Below are positions 8,206 to 16,661 of a stretch of DNA of 64,000 nucleotides, piece after piece. The DNA is taken from the NCBI GenBank assembly GCA_029287455.1, contig JARFRB010000056.1:1-64000 (forward strand), written 5' to 3'. Below the pieces are notes generated by a model. That model worked only from the letters and a program-made list of their open reading frames with translations. It was not told where the DNA came from and did not search any database. Position numbers and translations under genes: made by a program. The stretch's first letter is position 1, and each line of letters starts with the position of its first letter. Source of the stretch: Pelagibius litoralis. Its GTDB lineage: Bacteria > Pseudomonadota > Alphaproteobacteria > Kiloniellales > DSM-21159.

Positions 8206-8219
8206 TTGACCTAGGTCAA
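8206..8219 (+). promoter_or_regulatory. FNR/FixK-type box upstream of usp
   Basis: TTGAC-CTAG-GTCAA is a perfect 14-base palindrome that fits the FNR/Anr/FixK pattern (TTGAY-N4-RTCAA). It ends 60 bases before the ATG of the usp gene at 8279. Such boxes mark promoters activated when oxygen is low. The equivalent site before the second usp gene has the same distance to its start. Confidence 0.75.
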
Positions 8220-8278
8220 TGTCGCCGGCGCGATCCGGCGCAACCCTTTGGTAAAACTAACTCACGGGCCAGGTAGCT

Positions 8279-9148
8279 ATGACGTTTGCATCCATCCTCT
8301 GCGTGATCGACGGAGAAAGCGGCAGCGAAGGCGCGCTGGCCGCGGCTTTTGCCCTTGGGCGCCGCTTCAACGCCTATCTCGAAGTCCTGCACGTTGAACC
8401 GAATCCCGAGGACACGATTCCCCTCGTCGGCGAAGGCATGTCGGGGGTCCTGGTGGAGCAGGTTTCGGCCGACTTGCGGGCGAGCGCCGAGCGGGCGGCC
8501 GCTGAAGCGCGGCGCCTTTTCGACGCGCAATGCGCCGCCGGCGACGTTAAGCCCGTAGATGCGGAGGAATATCGCGCGACCGGCAAGTTCGTCGCTGCCT
8601 GGCGGCACGTCACTGGCCGCGAGGATCGGGAAACCGCGCAGCGGGGATTGCTTTTCGACCTGATCGTCGTGCAAAGGCCGTCGTCCGAGGCGGACGGCGC
8701 CTATGCGCCCGCACTGGAAGCTGGATTGTTCGAAACCGGGCGCCCCGTGCTCGTGGCACCGCCCTCCGTGGGTGAGGACTTCGGCAAATCCGTCGTGATC
8801 GCGTGGCGCGCCACTCGCGAGGCGAGCGAGGCAGTGAGCGCTGCCTTGCCCGTGCTGGTCGCTGCGTCCGAAGTGACGGTGCTTTGCTTGAAGGAGGCGA
8901 AGAGCGAGGAAGACGATCCGCGCGCTCTGGTGCGCTACCTGGCGCTGCACGGCGTGGAAGCCCGCCCGAAAGTCGTTGAGCCGTCCGATTCCCACGGCGC
9001 CTCTATTTTGGCGGAAGCCAGTGAGTTGGGTGCGAATCTCCTGGTTATGGGCGCCTATGGGCACAGCCGATTGCGGGAATTCGTGCTTGGGGGTGTTACT
9101 CGGAGTGTTTTGACCAGCGCCTCGATACCGGTGCTCATGGCGCATTAG
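8279..9148 (+). CDS. Universal stress protein, two tandem UspA domains
   Basis: A 289-residue cytoplasmic protein with two Usp folds in one chain. The first (about 1-160) opens MTFASILCVIDGESGSEGALAAA. The second ends with the ATP-binding-type loop LLVMGAYGHSRLREFVLGGVTRSVL, the G-2x-G-9x-G-(S/T) signature, then SIPVLMAH. Tandem Usp proteins in proteobacteria often respond to oxygen limitation and energy stress. An FNR-type box 60 bases upstream supports that here. Its closest relative in the window is the gene at 29142, which shares the domain plan and box. The start ATG at 8279 follows a weak AGG site. The molecular target is unknown. Confidence 0.93.
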   Translation: MTFASILCVIDGESGSEGALAAAFALGRRFNAYLEVLHVEPNPEDTIPLVGEGMSGVLVEQVSADLRASAERAAAEARRLFDAQCAAGDVKPVDAEEYRATGKFVAAWRHVTGREDRETAQRGLLFDLIVVQRPSSEADGAYAPALEAGLFETGRPVLVAPPSVGEDFGKSVVIAWRATREASEAVSAALPVLVAASEVTVLCLKEAKSEEDDPRALVRYLALHGVEARPKVVEPSDSHGASILAEASELGANLLVMGAYGHSRLREFVLGGVTRSVLTSASIPVLMAH

Positions 9149-9212
9149 GTTTAGGGCCGCCTATGCCGAAGAAGAACGAAAAACCTGCCGGGCGGATGTA
9201 TTGGAGGAAACA

Positions 9213-9494
9213 ATGTTAACCATCGAGGACTGTATTGCCCTTTCGGATTTGACCGAAGAGGAGATTGATGCCATTGCCGAGCATGAGCACGTGCCCGAGA
9301 TCATCGCGGCGGAGATGGGCAATTATTTGATCCACCGGCCTGATGGCGTGCCCTGTCTGAAGCGCATCATCCTGGACGACATTCGTGCTTCCGAAGCGCG
9401 TGGCGATATGGCCCACGCCTACAAGCTTCGCCTGGTCCTGCGCCATTTCATTCAAACCCACCCCCAGAACGCTTCGTCCTCGACGTCAAGCTAG
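9213..9494 (+). CDS. Conserved small hypothetical protein, acidic
   Basis: A 93-residue acidic protein beginning MLTIEDCIALSDLTEEEIDAIAEHEHVPEIIAAEMG. This looks like a conserved alphaproteobacterial small protein, but no function is known to me. The N-terminal half is predicted helical; the C-terminal tail is Ser-rich (NASSSTSS). The ATG at 9213 is preceded by GGAGG at 9204-9208, so it is preferred to the TTG at 9201. It lies 64 bases after the usp gene and 18 bases before the next small gene. The three may therefore form one transcript under the FNR-type box, which would make it a low-oxygen stress accessory protein; this is inference. Confidence 0.75.
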   Translation: MLTIEDCIALSDLTEEEIDAIAEHEHVPEIIAAEMGNYLIHRPDGVPCLKRIILDDIRASEARGDMAHAYKLRLVLRHFIQTHPQNASSSTSS

Positions 9495-9512
9495 AAACCC
9501 AAGGAGCTTTAC

Positions 9513-9914
9513 ATGCCTTTGAAGGCCATTCGCTTGGAGCTTGCCCGCGACCCCGATCACCCCCAGGGGAGTTCTCAGTTCGGCTACGAATTCCTGGCGC
9601 CTATCGACGAGGACGGCCACATAGACGCGGACGCCTGGCGCGAGAATAGAAAGAGCTGCCGGGTATGGCGGTTTTGGGCCGGCGAGGATGACGAATACGG
9701 GCACCTCGTCCATACGCGCTCGGGCTCTTGGGCTTTCCACTACGATATCGCCGGCGATCCGGATGAGGACGAGGCTGGCTTCCGCTTCGACTCTCACCGC
9801 TTCACCGAGGGCGAATATGTCTCGTTGCGCGAACAAGACGGCGAGCTTCGAACCTTTCGCGTTGTCTCGATTCGGCCTGCCATCACCAGTCGCTTGGCGG
9901 TCGCGCCTACTTGA
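9513..9914 (+). CDS. Conserved hypothetical protein, 133 residues
   Basis: A soluble, strongly acidic protein opening MPLKAIRLELARDPDHPQGSS, with GYEFLAPIDEDGHIDADAWR and WRFWAGEDDEYGHLVHTRSGSWAFHYD in the middle. The aromatic and acidic pattern suggests a compact beta-rich domain. I recognise it only as a hypothetical type seen in related bacteria, with no assigned role. An AAGGAGC ribosome site ends about eight bases before the ATG. It sits 18 bases downstream of the 93-residue gene and probably shares its transcript with usp. No membrane segment or signal peptide is visible. Confidence 0.75.
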   Translation: MPLKAIRLELARDPDHPQGSSQFGYEFLAPIDEDGHIDADAWRENRKSCRVWRFWAGEDDEYGHLVHTRSGSWAFHYDIAGDPDEDEAGFRFDSHRFTEGEYVSLREQDGELRTFRVVSIRPAITSRLAVAPT

Positions 9915-9982
9915 TCAAGTGGCAGCCGGCGGTGCGAAGAAGGCTGCGGTTTCGTCCGGTTTTGAGCTAAACTCGCGCCGCC

Positions 9983-10723
9983 ATGGGGGATGAACGCAAG
10001 ACCGTCGTGCTCACCGGTGCCAGTCGCGGTATTGGCCATGCCACGGTGATGCGCTTTTCCCGGGAGGGATGGCGGATCATTACTTGCTCGCGCGACGATG
10101 TTCCCGCCGAATGTCAGCGCGACCCGAATTGGGCTCACCATATCACCGCCGACCTAGCCGACCCGCGCGGCGTCGAAGCGATGGTCGCTGAAGCGAACGA
10201 CTTCCTGGGCGAGGGCGCCTTGGATGCCTTGGTCAACAACGCTGCGGTTTCGCCGAAAACACCCTTCAAGGAGCGCCTGGGCTGTCTCAATGGCGATATC
10301 CAGGATTGGCGGCTTGTCTTCGAGCTGAACTTCTTCGCGCCGCTCGCCCTGGCGCGCGGCTTCGCGGCACCCCTGCGCAAGGGGCGGGGGTCCATCGTCA
10401 ATATCACCTCGATCGCCGGGCATGCGATCCATCCTTTCGCTGGTTCCGCCTATTCCACCTCGAAGGCGGCGCTTTCCGCGCTGACTCGCGAGATGGCCGT
10501 GGAATTTGCCGAGCTTGGCGTCAGGGTCAACGCCGTCGCGCCGGGGGAAATCGAGACGGCGATGATCGGGGAGGAGTACGAAGCGCTGATTCCCCGCATC
10601 CCAATGAACCGGATGGGAACGCCGGAAGAGGTTGCCGGTGCTGTCTTTCAGCTTTGCAGCGATGACTTCGCCTATGTGACCGGGACGGAGATCTTCGTGA
10701 CCGGCGGGCAGCACCTGTTTTGA
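9983..10723 (+). CDS. SDR-family NAD(P)-dependent oxidoreductase
   Basis: A 246-residue classical short-chain dehydrogenase. The cofactor motif TGASRGIGHATV is near residue 11, the structural NNAA motif near 88, and the catalytic Ser followed by Tyr-x3-Lys is in SAYSTSKAAL (about residue 155). The C-terminal VTGTEIFVTGGQ is typical of the family. Substrate cannot be inferred; FabG-like 3-oxoacyl reductases and sugar-alcohol dehydrogenases share these motifs. It precedes the SLC13-type permease by 22 bases, so the two may act together on an imported hydroxy- or dicarboxylic acid; this is inference. Confidence 0.88.
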   Translation: MGDERKTVVLTGASRGIGHATVMRFSREGWRIITCSRDDVPAECQRDPNWAHHITADLADPRGVEAMVAEANDFLGEGALDALVNNAAVSPKTPFKERLGCLNGDIQDWRLVFELNFFAPLALARGFAAPLRKGRGSIVNITSIAGHAIHPFAGSAYSTSKAALSALTREMAVEFAELGVRVNAVAPGEIETAMIGEEYEALIPRIPMNRMGTPEEVAGAVFQLCSDDFAYVTGTEIFVTGGQHLF

Positions 10724-10745
10724 ATTTCTCCGGGGGGCGGGACGG

Positions 10746-12527
10746 GTGACCTTCGACCAGATCGCGATTTTCGCGGTTCTTTCGGTGCTTGTCGTTTTCC
10801 TCGTCTGGGGGCGCTGGCGCTTCGATATCGTTGCCTTTACGGCCTTGATCATTTCCGTCTTGCTTGGCTTGGTGCCCGCCGAGAGCTCCTTCGCGGGCTT
10901 CGGCCACCCGGCAACGGTTACCGTGGCCTTGGTTCTCGTGATGAGCCGGATCCTATCCCAGTCGGGCGCCACGGATGTCTTCTCGCGGCTGATCGCGCCT
11001 TTCAGCGGGCACACCTCTTCCCACATCGGGATCCTCGCCGGCATAGGGGCGGCTTTGTCGGGCTTTATGAACAACGTCGGCACGCTGGGCCTGCTCATGC
11101 CCATCGCGCTGCAGACGGCCGCGAAGGCCAAGCGGGCGGCCGGGCTGGTGCTAATCCCGCTGTCCTTCGGAACGATCCTGGGTGGGCTTGTGACCTTGAT
11201 CGGGACGCCGCCGAATATCATCGTCGCCGGCATCCGCCGCGACACTTTCGGCGAGAGCTTCTCGATGTTCGACTTTGCGCCGGTCGGCGGGGCGATTGCC
11301 ATCGTCGGCTTGGCGTTCGTGGCCCTGATCGGCTGGCGGCTTTTGCCCCGGCGCGAGCCGGGCGTGGGTGCCGAGGGCGGCTTGTTCGATATCGAGCGCT
11401 ATATCGCCGAAGCCAGCGTTCCGGAGGATTCGCCGGCTATCGGGCAAACCGTATCCGAGCTCTACGAGATGTCAAAGGACGCGGACGTCCAGATCGTCGC
11501 GCTGATCCGGCGGGGGAAACGTCTCCGGCCAGCCCCGCGCACCGAGGAGCTGCGCAAATCCGACCGGCTGTTGCTGGAAGCGGGCCCGGAGGAGATCGAG
11601 AAGTTCATCGGCACCCTTAAACTCAAGCTCGGCACGGCGAAGGGAAATTCGGCGGGCCTGCTGAAGACGGACGATGCCGACACGCTCGAGGTGCTCGTGC
11701 CTTCTGCGTCGAAAATCGAAGGCCGCACCACGGCCCAGCTTCGCTTCGGCAGCCGCTTTGGGGTCAATCTTTTAGGCGTGGCGCGGCATTCCCAGCCCTA
11801 CCGTGGGCGGCTGCGGGATTTCAGGTTCCGTGGCGGTGATGTCCTGCTGCTCTATGGCGACCGGGAGCGCCTGGCCGAGGCGGTGGTCGCGTTGGAATTG
11901 CTGCCACTCGCCGAGCGCGGCCTGGCCTTCGGGCAGCGTAGCCATGCGAAGTATCATGTGGCGCTTTTCGCGGGTGCCATCGCGCTCGCCATTACGGGCC
12001 TGGCCCCGATCCACATCGCCTTGGGATTGGCGCTCGCGATCATGGTGATCGCCAATCTGGTCCCCTTGCGGTCGCTCTATGAGGGGATCGACTGGCCGGT
12101 GATCGTCTTGCTGGGGGCCCTGATTCCCATCGGTGGCGCCTTGCAATCCACCGGCGCCACGGACTTGATCGCGCAGGGTGTGCTGGATCTCGGCGCGGGA
12201 CTTCCGGCGTGGTTGCTCCTTACCGCCATCTTGGTGGTGACCATGACCTTGTCGGACATCTTGAACAACAACGCCACGGCCATCGTCATGGCTCCGATCG
12301 GGATCACTGTGGCGGAGCGTCTGGGCATCAATCCGGATGCCTTCCTGATGGCGGTGGCGATCGGCGCCTCTTGCGCTTTCTTGACGCCGATCGGGCATCA
12401 GAACAATGCGCTTGTGATGGGGCCGGGGGGCTATCGTTTCGGAGATTATTGGCGGGTCGGGCTGCCGCTCGAGATCCTGATTGTCGTTGTGGCCGTCCCG
12501 ATGATTCTCTGGGTCTGGCCGCTCTAG
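10746..12527 (+). CDS. SLC13-family anion permease with two TrkA-C domains
   Basis: A 593-residue inner-membrane carrier. The transmembrane part has the paired re-entrant signatures of the DASS/SLC13 family: SGFMNNVGTLGLLMP plus TLIGTPPNIIV in the first half, and LSDILNNNATAIVMAPI in the second. Two cytoplasmic RCK_C (TrkA-C) domains lie between the halves, about 218-295 and 311-385, and probably sense a ligand. Members carry sulfate, dicarboxylates or related anions coupled to sodium or protons; the exact substrate is unknown. The start is a GTG at 10746 preceded by GGGGGGCGGGAC. It is 22 bases from the SDR gene and likely shares its transcript. Confidence 0.87.
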   Translation: MTFDQIAIFAVLSVLVVFLVWGRWRFDIVAFTALIISVLLGLVPAESSFAGFGHPATVTVALVLVMSRILSQSGATDVFSRLIAPFSGHTSSHIGILAGIGAALSGFMNNVGTLGLLMPIALQTAAKAKRAAGLVLIPLSFGTILGGLVTLIGTPPNIIVAGIRRDTFGESFSMFDFAPVGGAIAIVGLAFVALIGWRLLPRREPGVGAEGGLFDIERYIAEASVPEDSPAIGQTVSELYEMSKDADVQIVALIRRGKRLRPAPRTEELRKSDRLLLEAGPEEIEKFIGTLKLKLGTAKGNSAGLLKTDDADTLEVLVPSASKIEGRTTAQLRFGSRFGVNLLGVARHSQPYRGRLRDFRFRGGDVLLLYGDRERLAEAVVALELLPLAERGLAFGQRSHAKYHVALFAGAIALAITGLAPIHIALGLALAIMVIANLVPLRSLYEGIDWPVIVLLGALIPIGGALQSTGATDLIAQGVLDLGAGLPAWLLLTAILVVTMTLSDILNNNATAIVMAPIGITVAERLGINPDAFLMAVAIGASCAFLTPIGHQNNALVMGPGGYRFGDYWRVGLPLEILIVVVAVPMILWVWPL

Positions 12528-12545
12528 GATCTGGAGCTTGCGGAG

Positions 12546-13079
12546 TTAGCGCTGGGCGTTGCCCAAGGCCTCGAACCAAGCGAGCCGTTCGCGGGTGAGC
12601 TTGATCTCGAGATCGAGCCAATCGCTGAGGTGCTTCGAATAGGCCGCGTCCTGAGCGCGCAGGTCACTGAGCCTGGCCAACTCGCGCTCGAAGATCTCGG
12701 TAAGAATATCCGTTTGAACCTGCCGCTCCTCCGGCGGGAGCAGATGCAGGAAGCGAACCTTGATGGCGATGATCAGCTTGTTCAGGTCGTTGATCTGAGG
12801 GCGCACGTTCGCGCCCAAAAGGCGATGCAACTCTTCGCGCCCCGCTTCGGTCAGGGCCAGCAGGTCGTCTTGACCCGACCCGGCGCTCTCAACGAGCCCT
12901 TCCACCTTGAGCAATTCCAGAGGCTGCGCGACCAGATCCAAGGAAGGGCCCACGATGCGGCCGGTGAAATGCCGGACTTGCTCGGCAAGCGCGGCGTAGC
13001 TGGTCGAATGCTCGGCGAGAATCCCGAGAGCCAGCAATCGAATGGCTTCGCGCGGGATCAGACTATTGTCACGATACAT
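12546..13079 (-). CDS. PadR-family transcriptional regulator
   Basis: A 177-residue PadR-type repressor. The winged helix (about 10-75) runs IRLLALGILAEHSTSYAALAEQVRHFTGRIVGPSLD, and a second helical half (NDLNKLIIAIKVRFLHLLPPEER to the end) is the dimerisation arm. The ATG at 13079 was chosen over a GTG at 13088 because GAGGG lies ten bases upstream. It ends 18 bases from the permease gene at 12527 on the opposite strand. It is the last of six same-strand genes that form the polyamine block, so it may respond to that substrate or autoregulate through the palindrome at 13098. PadR proteins usually repress nearby transport or stress genes. Confidence 0.8.
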   Translation of the reverse strand: MYRDNSLIPREAIRLLALGILAEHSTSYAALAEQVRHFTGRIVGPSLDLVAQPLELLKVEGLVESAGSGQDDLLALTEAGREELHRLLGANVRPQINDLNKLIIAIKVRFLHLLPPEERQVQTDILTEIFERELARLSDLRAQDAAYSKHLSDWLDLEIKLTRERLAWFEALGNAQR

Positions 13080-13097
13080 CGGAAGCACGCCCTCGTA

Positions 13098-13109
13098 TGT
13101 TTACTAACA
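13098..13109 (-). promoter_or_regulatory. Candidate PadR operator
   Basis: TGTT-TACT-AACA is a palindrome placed about 19 bases before the PadR start, next to a TATAAA-like -10 element (near 13111-13116 on the minus strand). The position would overlap the transcription start and suit autorepression. PadR sites are generally ATGT/ACAT-like palindromes, so this is a possible, unproven match. Confidence 0.35.
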
Positions 13110-13176
13110 ACTCTTTATATGGGGAAGTTCACCCCGATTGTCCAGCGCGACAGGTGCTTCCGCTCGAAGCCCTGTC

Positions 13177-14040
13177 TCAGCCAGGTGTCATCCCGCGCAA
13201 GCGCTCCGAGCGCCGGCGCAGCAGTTCGATCACGGTCATCAGAACGATTGACAGGACAATCAGCAGCGTTGCGACCGCCAGGATAGTCGGACTGATCTGC
13301 TCGCGGATGCCAGACCACATCTGCCGCGGCACGGTGTACTGCTCGGGGCTTGGTGCGATGAAGAGCACCACCACCACTTCGTCGAAGGAGGTGACGAACG
13401 CGAAGAGTGCTCCCGAGATCACGCCCGGCAGGATTAGCGGCATGATGATCTTGAAGAACACAGTGGTGGGGTCCGCCCCCAGCATGGCGCCAGCTCGGCT
13501 GAGCGAGCGGTCGAATCCGATGAGGGTGGCCGTCACGGTGATGACGACAAAGGGCGTGCCAAGCGCTGTGTGAGCCAGAATGATGCCGAAGAGGCTGCCG
13601 GTTAGACCGACCGATGAATAAAAGAAGTAAATGCCGGCGGCAGTGATGATCAGAGGCACCACCATGGGCGAGATCAGCAGTCCCATTATGAAATTGCGGT
13701 AGGGCATGTGGGACTGGCTGAGGCCCAGTGCCGCGATCGTTCCCAGGACGGTCGCGAGGATCGTGGAGAAGATGGCGACGATGATGCTGTTCTGGATCGA
13801 GGTCATCCACCGGTCGTTGCTCAGGAAGCTCTCGTACCACCGCGTCGAGTAGCCGGCGGGATCGAAGGCCAGCATTTCCTTGGTGAAGGTGAAATAGGGC
13901 TCCGCATTGAACGACAGCGGGATGATCACCAGGATAGGGGCGATAAGGAATAGAAAGATCGCGCCGCAGATCACGCGGAAGGCATAGTACCAGACGCGCT
14001 CGCCTGTATCGGCGTAGGGAGGAAGGGAAGATTGGGCCAT
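13177..14040 (-). CDS. Polyamine-type ABC transporter permease (PotC/PotI-like)
   Basis: A 287-residue inner-membrane permease with six helices. It carries the EAA-type cytoplasmic loop RAGAMLGADPTTVFFKIIMPLILPG that couples to the ATPase. It resembles PotC/PotI more than PotB in length and order. The ATG at 14040 follows GGAGGG by ten bases; an upstream TTG reaches 14058 but would remove the site. It follows the other permease gene by 18 bases, an operon arrangement. With the three other pot-type genes it makes a complete importer for putrescine, spermidine or a related cation. Substrate is inferred from family likeness. Confidence 0.9.
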   Translation of the reverse strand: MAQSSLPPYADTGERVWYYAFRVICGAIFLFLIAPILVIIPLSFNAEPYFTFTKEMLAFDPAGYSTRWYESFLSNDRWMTSIQNSIIVAIFSTILATVLGTIAALGLSQSHMPYRNFIMGLLISPMVVPLIITAAGIYFFYSSVGLTGSLFGIILAHTALGTPFVVITVTATLIGFDRSLSRAGAMLGADPTTVFFKIIMPLILPGVISGALFAFVTSFDEVVVVLFIAPSPEQYTVPRQMWSGIREQISPTILAVATLLIVLSIVLMTVIELLRRRSERLRGMTPG

Positions 14041-14058
14041 GAAATTCGCTCCCTCCAA

Positions 14059-15324
14059 TCAGCCGAGCGACAAGCGCTCGACACCGACGAGCTTGTTGTA
14101 GAGCCAGTAAAGCAGCAAGACGCCGATCAATAGGATGCCGCCCAAGGCCGCGGCCAGCCCCCAGTTCAGCGAGGATTGCATGTGGTGAGCAATGAAGTTC
14201 GAGATCATCTGCCCGGTCCGCCCGCCCACGAGCGCGGGAGTGATGTAGTAGCCGATGGCGAGAATAAAGACGAGAAGGCTGCCCGCGCCGACGCCCGGCA
14301 GTGTATTCGGCGCATACACCTTCCAAAACGCTTGGAACCGGGGCGCCCCAAGCGATTGCGCGGCGCGCATGTAACTCGGCGAGATGGTTTTCATCACGCT
14401 GTATAGCGGCAGAACCATGAAGGGCAGCAGGATCTGCGTCATGGCAATAACTGTGCCGGTTTGATTGTAGATAAGCTGGACGCGCCCATCCTCTCCGACA
14501 ATGCCGGTCCAAACCAGGATATCGTTGAGCACGCCCTCAGATTGCAGGATCACGATCCAGGAGGTGGTGCGCACGAGGAGGGATGTCCAAAACGGCAGCA
14601 GCACCATGATCATCAGCAGATTGCTGATCCTGAGCGGCTGGGTCGCCAGCATGTAGGAAATCGGGAATCCGAGCAGCAGGCAGCAGGCGGTCACTAGCAG
14701 CGACATCCACAAGGTGCGCCCGAAGATCGGTACGTAGATCTGGCGATCCTCGGGCTGCATCACGACGTTGCCTTCGGTATCGAAGCGCCGGTCCACCGAC
14801 GCCAGGTACTGGACCGTGTTAAAGCGGTTTCCTAGGCGCTTAATGGTGGCCCAGGTTTCGACCTCGCCCCAGGCCTTGTTGGCGTCCAGGAATGCCTCTT
14901 TGTAAGGGCCCTCCTCGAGCTTGGCGACGCGCCGGGCTGTGCGGGTGATGACGCTGCGCACACCCGACTGCTCGAAGTTGAGGCGGGTGGCGACCTTGCC
15001 GATGGATCGGTCTTCGCGCCCCTTCTTCATATCCTCCGCCAGAGCCGCGAACACCGGCTCTCCGGGAATGTCGGTGCCGTCCCAGTCCTTGAGCGCCGCA
15101 ATGGTGTTGGGCAGCAGGTCCACCACCAGCGGATCGTGGATGCTTCGGAACAGCATCTGGCCAATCGGGAAAAGGAAAGTGATGCAGAGGAAAATGAGCA
15201 GCGGAACCACCAAGGCGAACGCGCGAATCCGTGCCCGGCGTTCCACCCGTGCAAGCGATGTCTTGAGCGGCTGTCCGTCGGCTGTCGTCAGCGCGACCGG
15301 GGGCTGCAGGGTGGATTCGGCCAT
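14059..15324 (-). CDS. Polyamine-type ABC transporter permease (PotB/PotH-like) with long periplasmic insert
   Basis: A 421-residue permease, longer than typical PotB/PotH (about 280-320). Helix 1 is at about 36-60. Residues 61-200 are a hydrophilic insert with helical charged segments (AKLEEGPYKEAFLDANKAWGE) and no membrane helix. The remaining helices and the EAA loop (AAQSLGAPRFQAFWKVYAPNTLPG) are standard. The insert should be periplasmic, because it joins helix 1 to helix 2, and may contact the binding protein. A group of permeases of this length is known in alphaproteobacteria, so it is a subgroup feature, not a defect. It follows the binding-protein gene by 115 bases that hold two hairpins. 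Confidence 0.9.
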   Translation of the reverse strand: MAESTLQPPVALTTADGQPLKTSLARVERRARIRAFALVVPLLIFLCITFLFPIGQMLFRSIHDPLVVDLLPNTIAALKDWDGTDIPGEPVFAALAEDMKKGREDRSIGKVATRLNFEQSGVRSVITRTARRVAKLEEGPYKEAFLDANKAWGEVETWATIKRLGNRFNTVQYLASVDRRFDTEGNVVMQPEDRQIYVPIFGRTLWMSLLVTACCLLLGFPISYMLATQPLRISNLLMIMVLLPFWTSLLVRTTSWIVILQSEGVLNDILVWTGIVGEDGRVQLIYNQTGTVIAMTQILLPFMVLPLYSVMKTISPSYMRAAQSLGAPRFQAFWKVYAPNTLPGVGAGSLLVFILAIGYYITPALVGGRTGQMISNFIAHHMQSSLNWGLAAALGGILLIGVLLLYWLYNKLVGVERLSLG

Positions 15325-15360
15325 GGGTGGGACGCCTTGAATTGTCTTTAACGTACTGGC

Positions 15361-15432
15361 TCGCGGCCGATTGGAAGGAGATACTCCGGCCGCGACCCGA
15401 AACGGGAGGGGGCGCCCTAGGCGGACGCCCCC
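15361..15432 (-). terminator. Two tandem intercistronic hairpins after the binding-protein gene
   Basis: Reading the minus strand after the binding-protein stop, two strong stem-loops appear. One is the seven-base stem at 15408-15414 with 15426-15432 (GGGGGCG/CGCCCCC). The other is the nine-base perfect stem at 15361-15369 with 15387-15395 (TCGCGGCCG/CGGCCGCGA). There is no T-run, so full termination is doubtful. Such structures often stabilise the upstream mRNA and lower downstream permease expression, as in other binding-protein operons. Confidence 0.6.
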
Positions 15433-15439
15433 GAACCGG

Positions 15440-16531
15440 TTACTGAGCCAGCCAAGCGTTGAACCGCTCGTTCAGCTCGTCCTGATAGTCGGCCCAGAAT
15501 TCGAAATCGTTCTGCAGCGCATTCTTGAAGTTATCCGGCGCCGTCGGCATGTGCGGCATCATCTCAACACCGGATTCGGCATGGGTCGAGATCAAGGGCA
15601 CGGAGGATTTGCGGGTGGGACCGTAGGAGATCCAAGCCGCCTGGTCCGCGAGACGCTGGGTGTCGGTGGAGAAAGCGATGAACTTCAAGGCTTCTTCCTT
15701 GTTCGGAGCACCCTGCGGGATCACCCAGAGGTCGAGGTCCCAAACCTGGCCGTCCCAAACAATCACGAAGGGCTTGTTCTCAACGGTTTGGGCATTGAAC
15801 AGGCGGCCGTTGTAGGCGGTGGTCATGACCACTTCGCCGTCGGCCAGCATCTGCGGGGGCTGGGCGCCGGCTTCCCACCAGACGACGTCGTCCTTGATGC
15901 TATCCAATTTGGCAAACGCGCGGTCGATGCCCTCGGGCGTGGCGAGAACATCGTAGACTTCGTCGGCCGGCACACCATCGGCGATCAGTGCAAACTCCAA
16001 GTTCGCCTTCGGCGTCTTGCGCATGCCCCGCTTGCCCGGGAAGCCCTCGGTGTCGAAGAAGTCGGCCATGGTGGCCGGCTTGTCGCCCGGGAACTTCGTT
16101 GCGTCGTAGGCGTAGACCGTCGACCAAACGATGGTCGACACGGCGCAGTCGGTCAGGGTGCCGGGCAGGAAGTCGTCGGCCGCGGGCGTGCCGTCCGGGG
16201 CGTCCGGCAGGATCGATTTGTCGATGGGCTCGAGCAAGCCTTCGTCGCAGCCGCGCACGGCGTCCGACAGTTCGACGTCAACCAGATCCCAAGTGACGTT
16301 GCCCGCTTCCACCTGCGCCTTAACCTCGGCAAGACCGCCGTTGTAATCGGCGGAGACGATTTCGACGCCGGTCATCTCGGTGTAGGGCTTGTGGTAGGCT
16401 TCGACCTGGCTCTTCGTGTAGGCGCCGCCCCACGAAACCACGGTCAAGGGGTCGGCGGCCTGAGCCGACACGATCCCGAAGGCCGCGACCGCGGCCCGCG
16501 CCACGGTGGTGGATTTAAGAAGGTTTTTCAT
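15440..16531 (-). CDS. Polyamine-type ABC transporter substrate-binding protein
   Basis: A 363-residue periplasmic protein. Residues 1-25 are a signal peptide ending ASAQA-like (GIVSAQA, then ADP). The mature sequence begins LTVVSWGGAYTKSQVEAYHKPYTE, the start of PotD/PotF-type binding proteins (spermidine, putrescine or related cations). The later segment GLLEPIDKSILPDA and ALKFIAFSTDTQRLADQAAWISYGP fit this family. The ATG at 16531 follows CAGGGAGAC. It lies 130 bases after the ATPase gene and 115 bases before the first permease. Whether the ligand is putrescine, spermidine or another amine cannot be decided. Confidence 0.9.
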   Translation of the reverse strand: MKNLLKSTTVARAAVAAFGIVSAQAADPLTVVSWGGAYTKSQVEAYHKPYTEMTGVEIVSADYNGGLAEVKAQVEAGNVTWDLVDVELSDAVRGCDEGLLEPIDKSILPDAPDGTPAADDFLPGTLTDCAVSTIVWSTVYAYDATKFPGDKPATMADFFDTEGFPGKRGMRKTPKANLEFALIADGVPADEVYDVLATPEGIDRAFAKLDSIKDDVVWWEAGAQPPQMLADGEVVMTTAYNGRLFNAQTVENKPFVIVWDGQVWDLDLWVIPQGAPNKEEALKFIAFSTDTQRLADQAAWISYGPTRKSSVPLISTHAESGVEMMPHMPTAPDNFKNALQNDFEFWADYQDELNERFNAWLAQ

Positions 16532-16661
16532 ACTCTCTTTGTCTCCCTGTTAATCGAACTGCCGGCCTTGGCCGGTCTGGGGGTGCAAAGCCGCGGAAGC
16601 TTGATTTGGGGTAATCACCGTTTCCGTCGGCATCCACGAAAGTGACCTGGGCTGTTCGCGA

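Noticed and set aside
9911-9920. CTTGATCAAG palindrome as an FNR-type site
   Set aside because: The half-sites abut, without the four-base spacer, and it spans a stop codon.
10154-11302. Minus-strand frame of 382 codons over the SDR and permease genes
   Set aside because: Lys/Pro/Arg-rich chance frame opposite two convincing genes.
13115-14512. Minus-strand frame of 465 codons overlapping both permeases
   Set aside because: Out of phase with two clear permease genes on the same strand; its composition is Arg/His-rich, typical of a shifted frame.
15371-16645. Plus-strand frame of 424 codons over the binding-protein gene
   Set aside because: The minus-strand gene has a signal peptide and family motifs; this frame has none.
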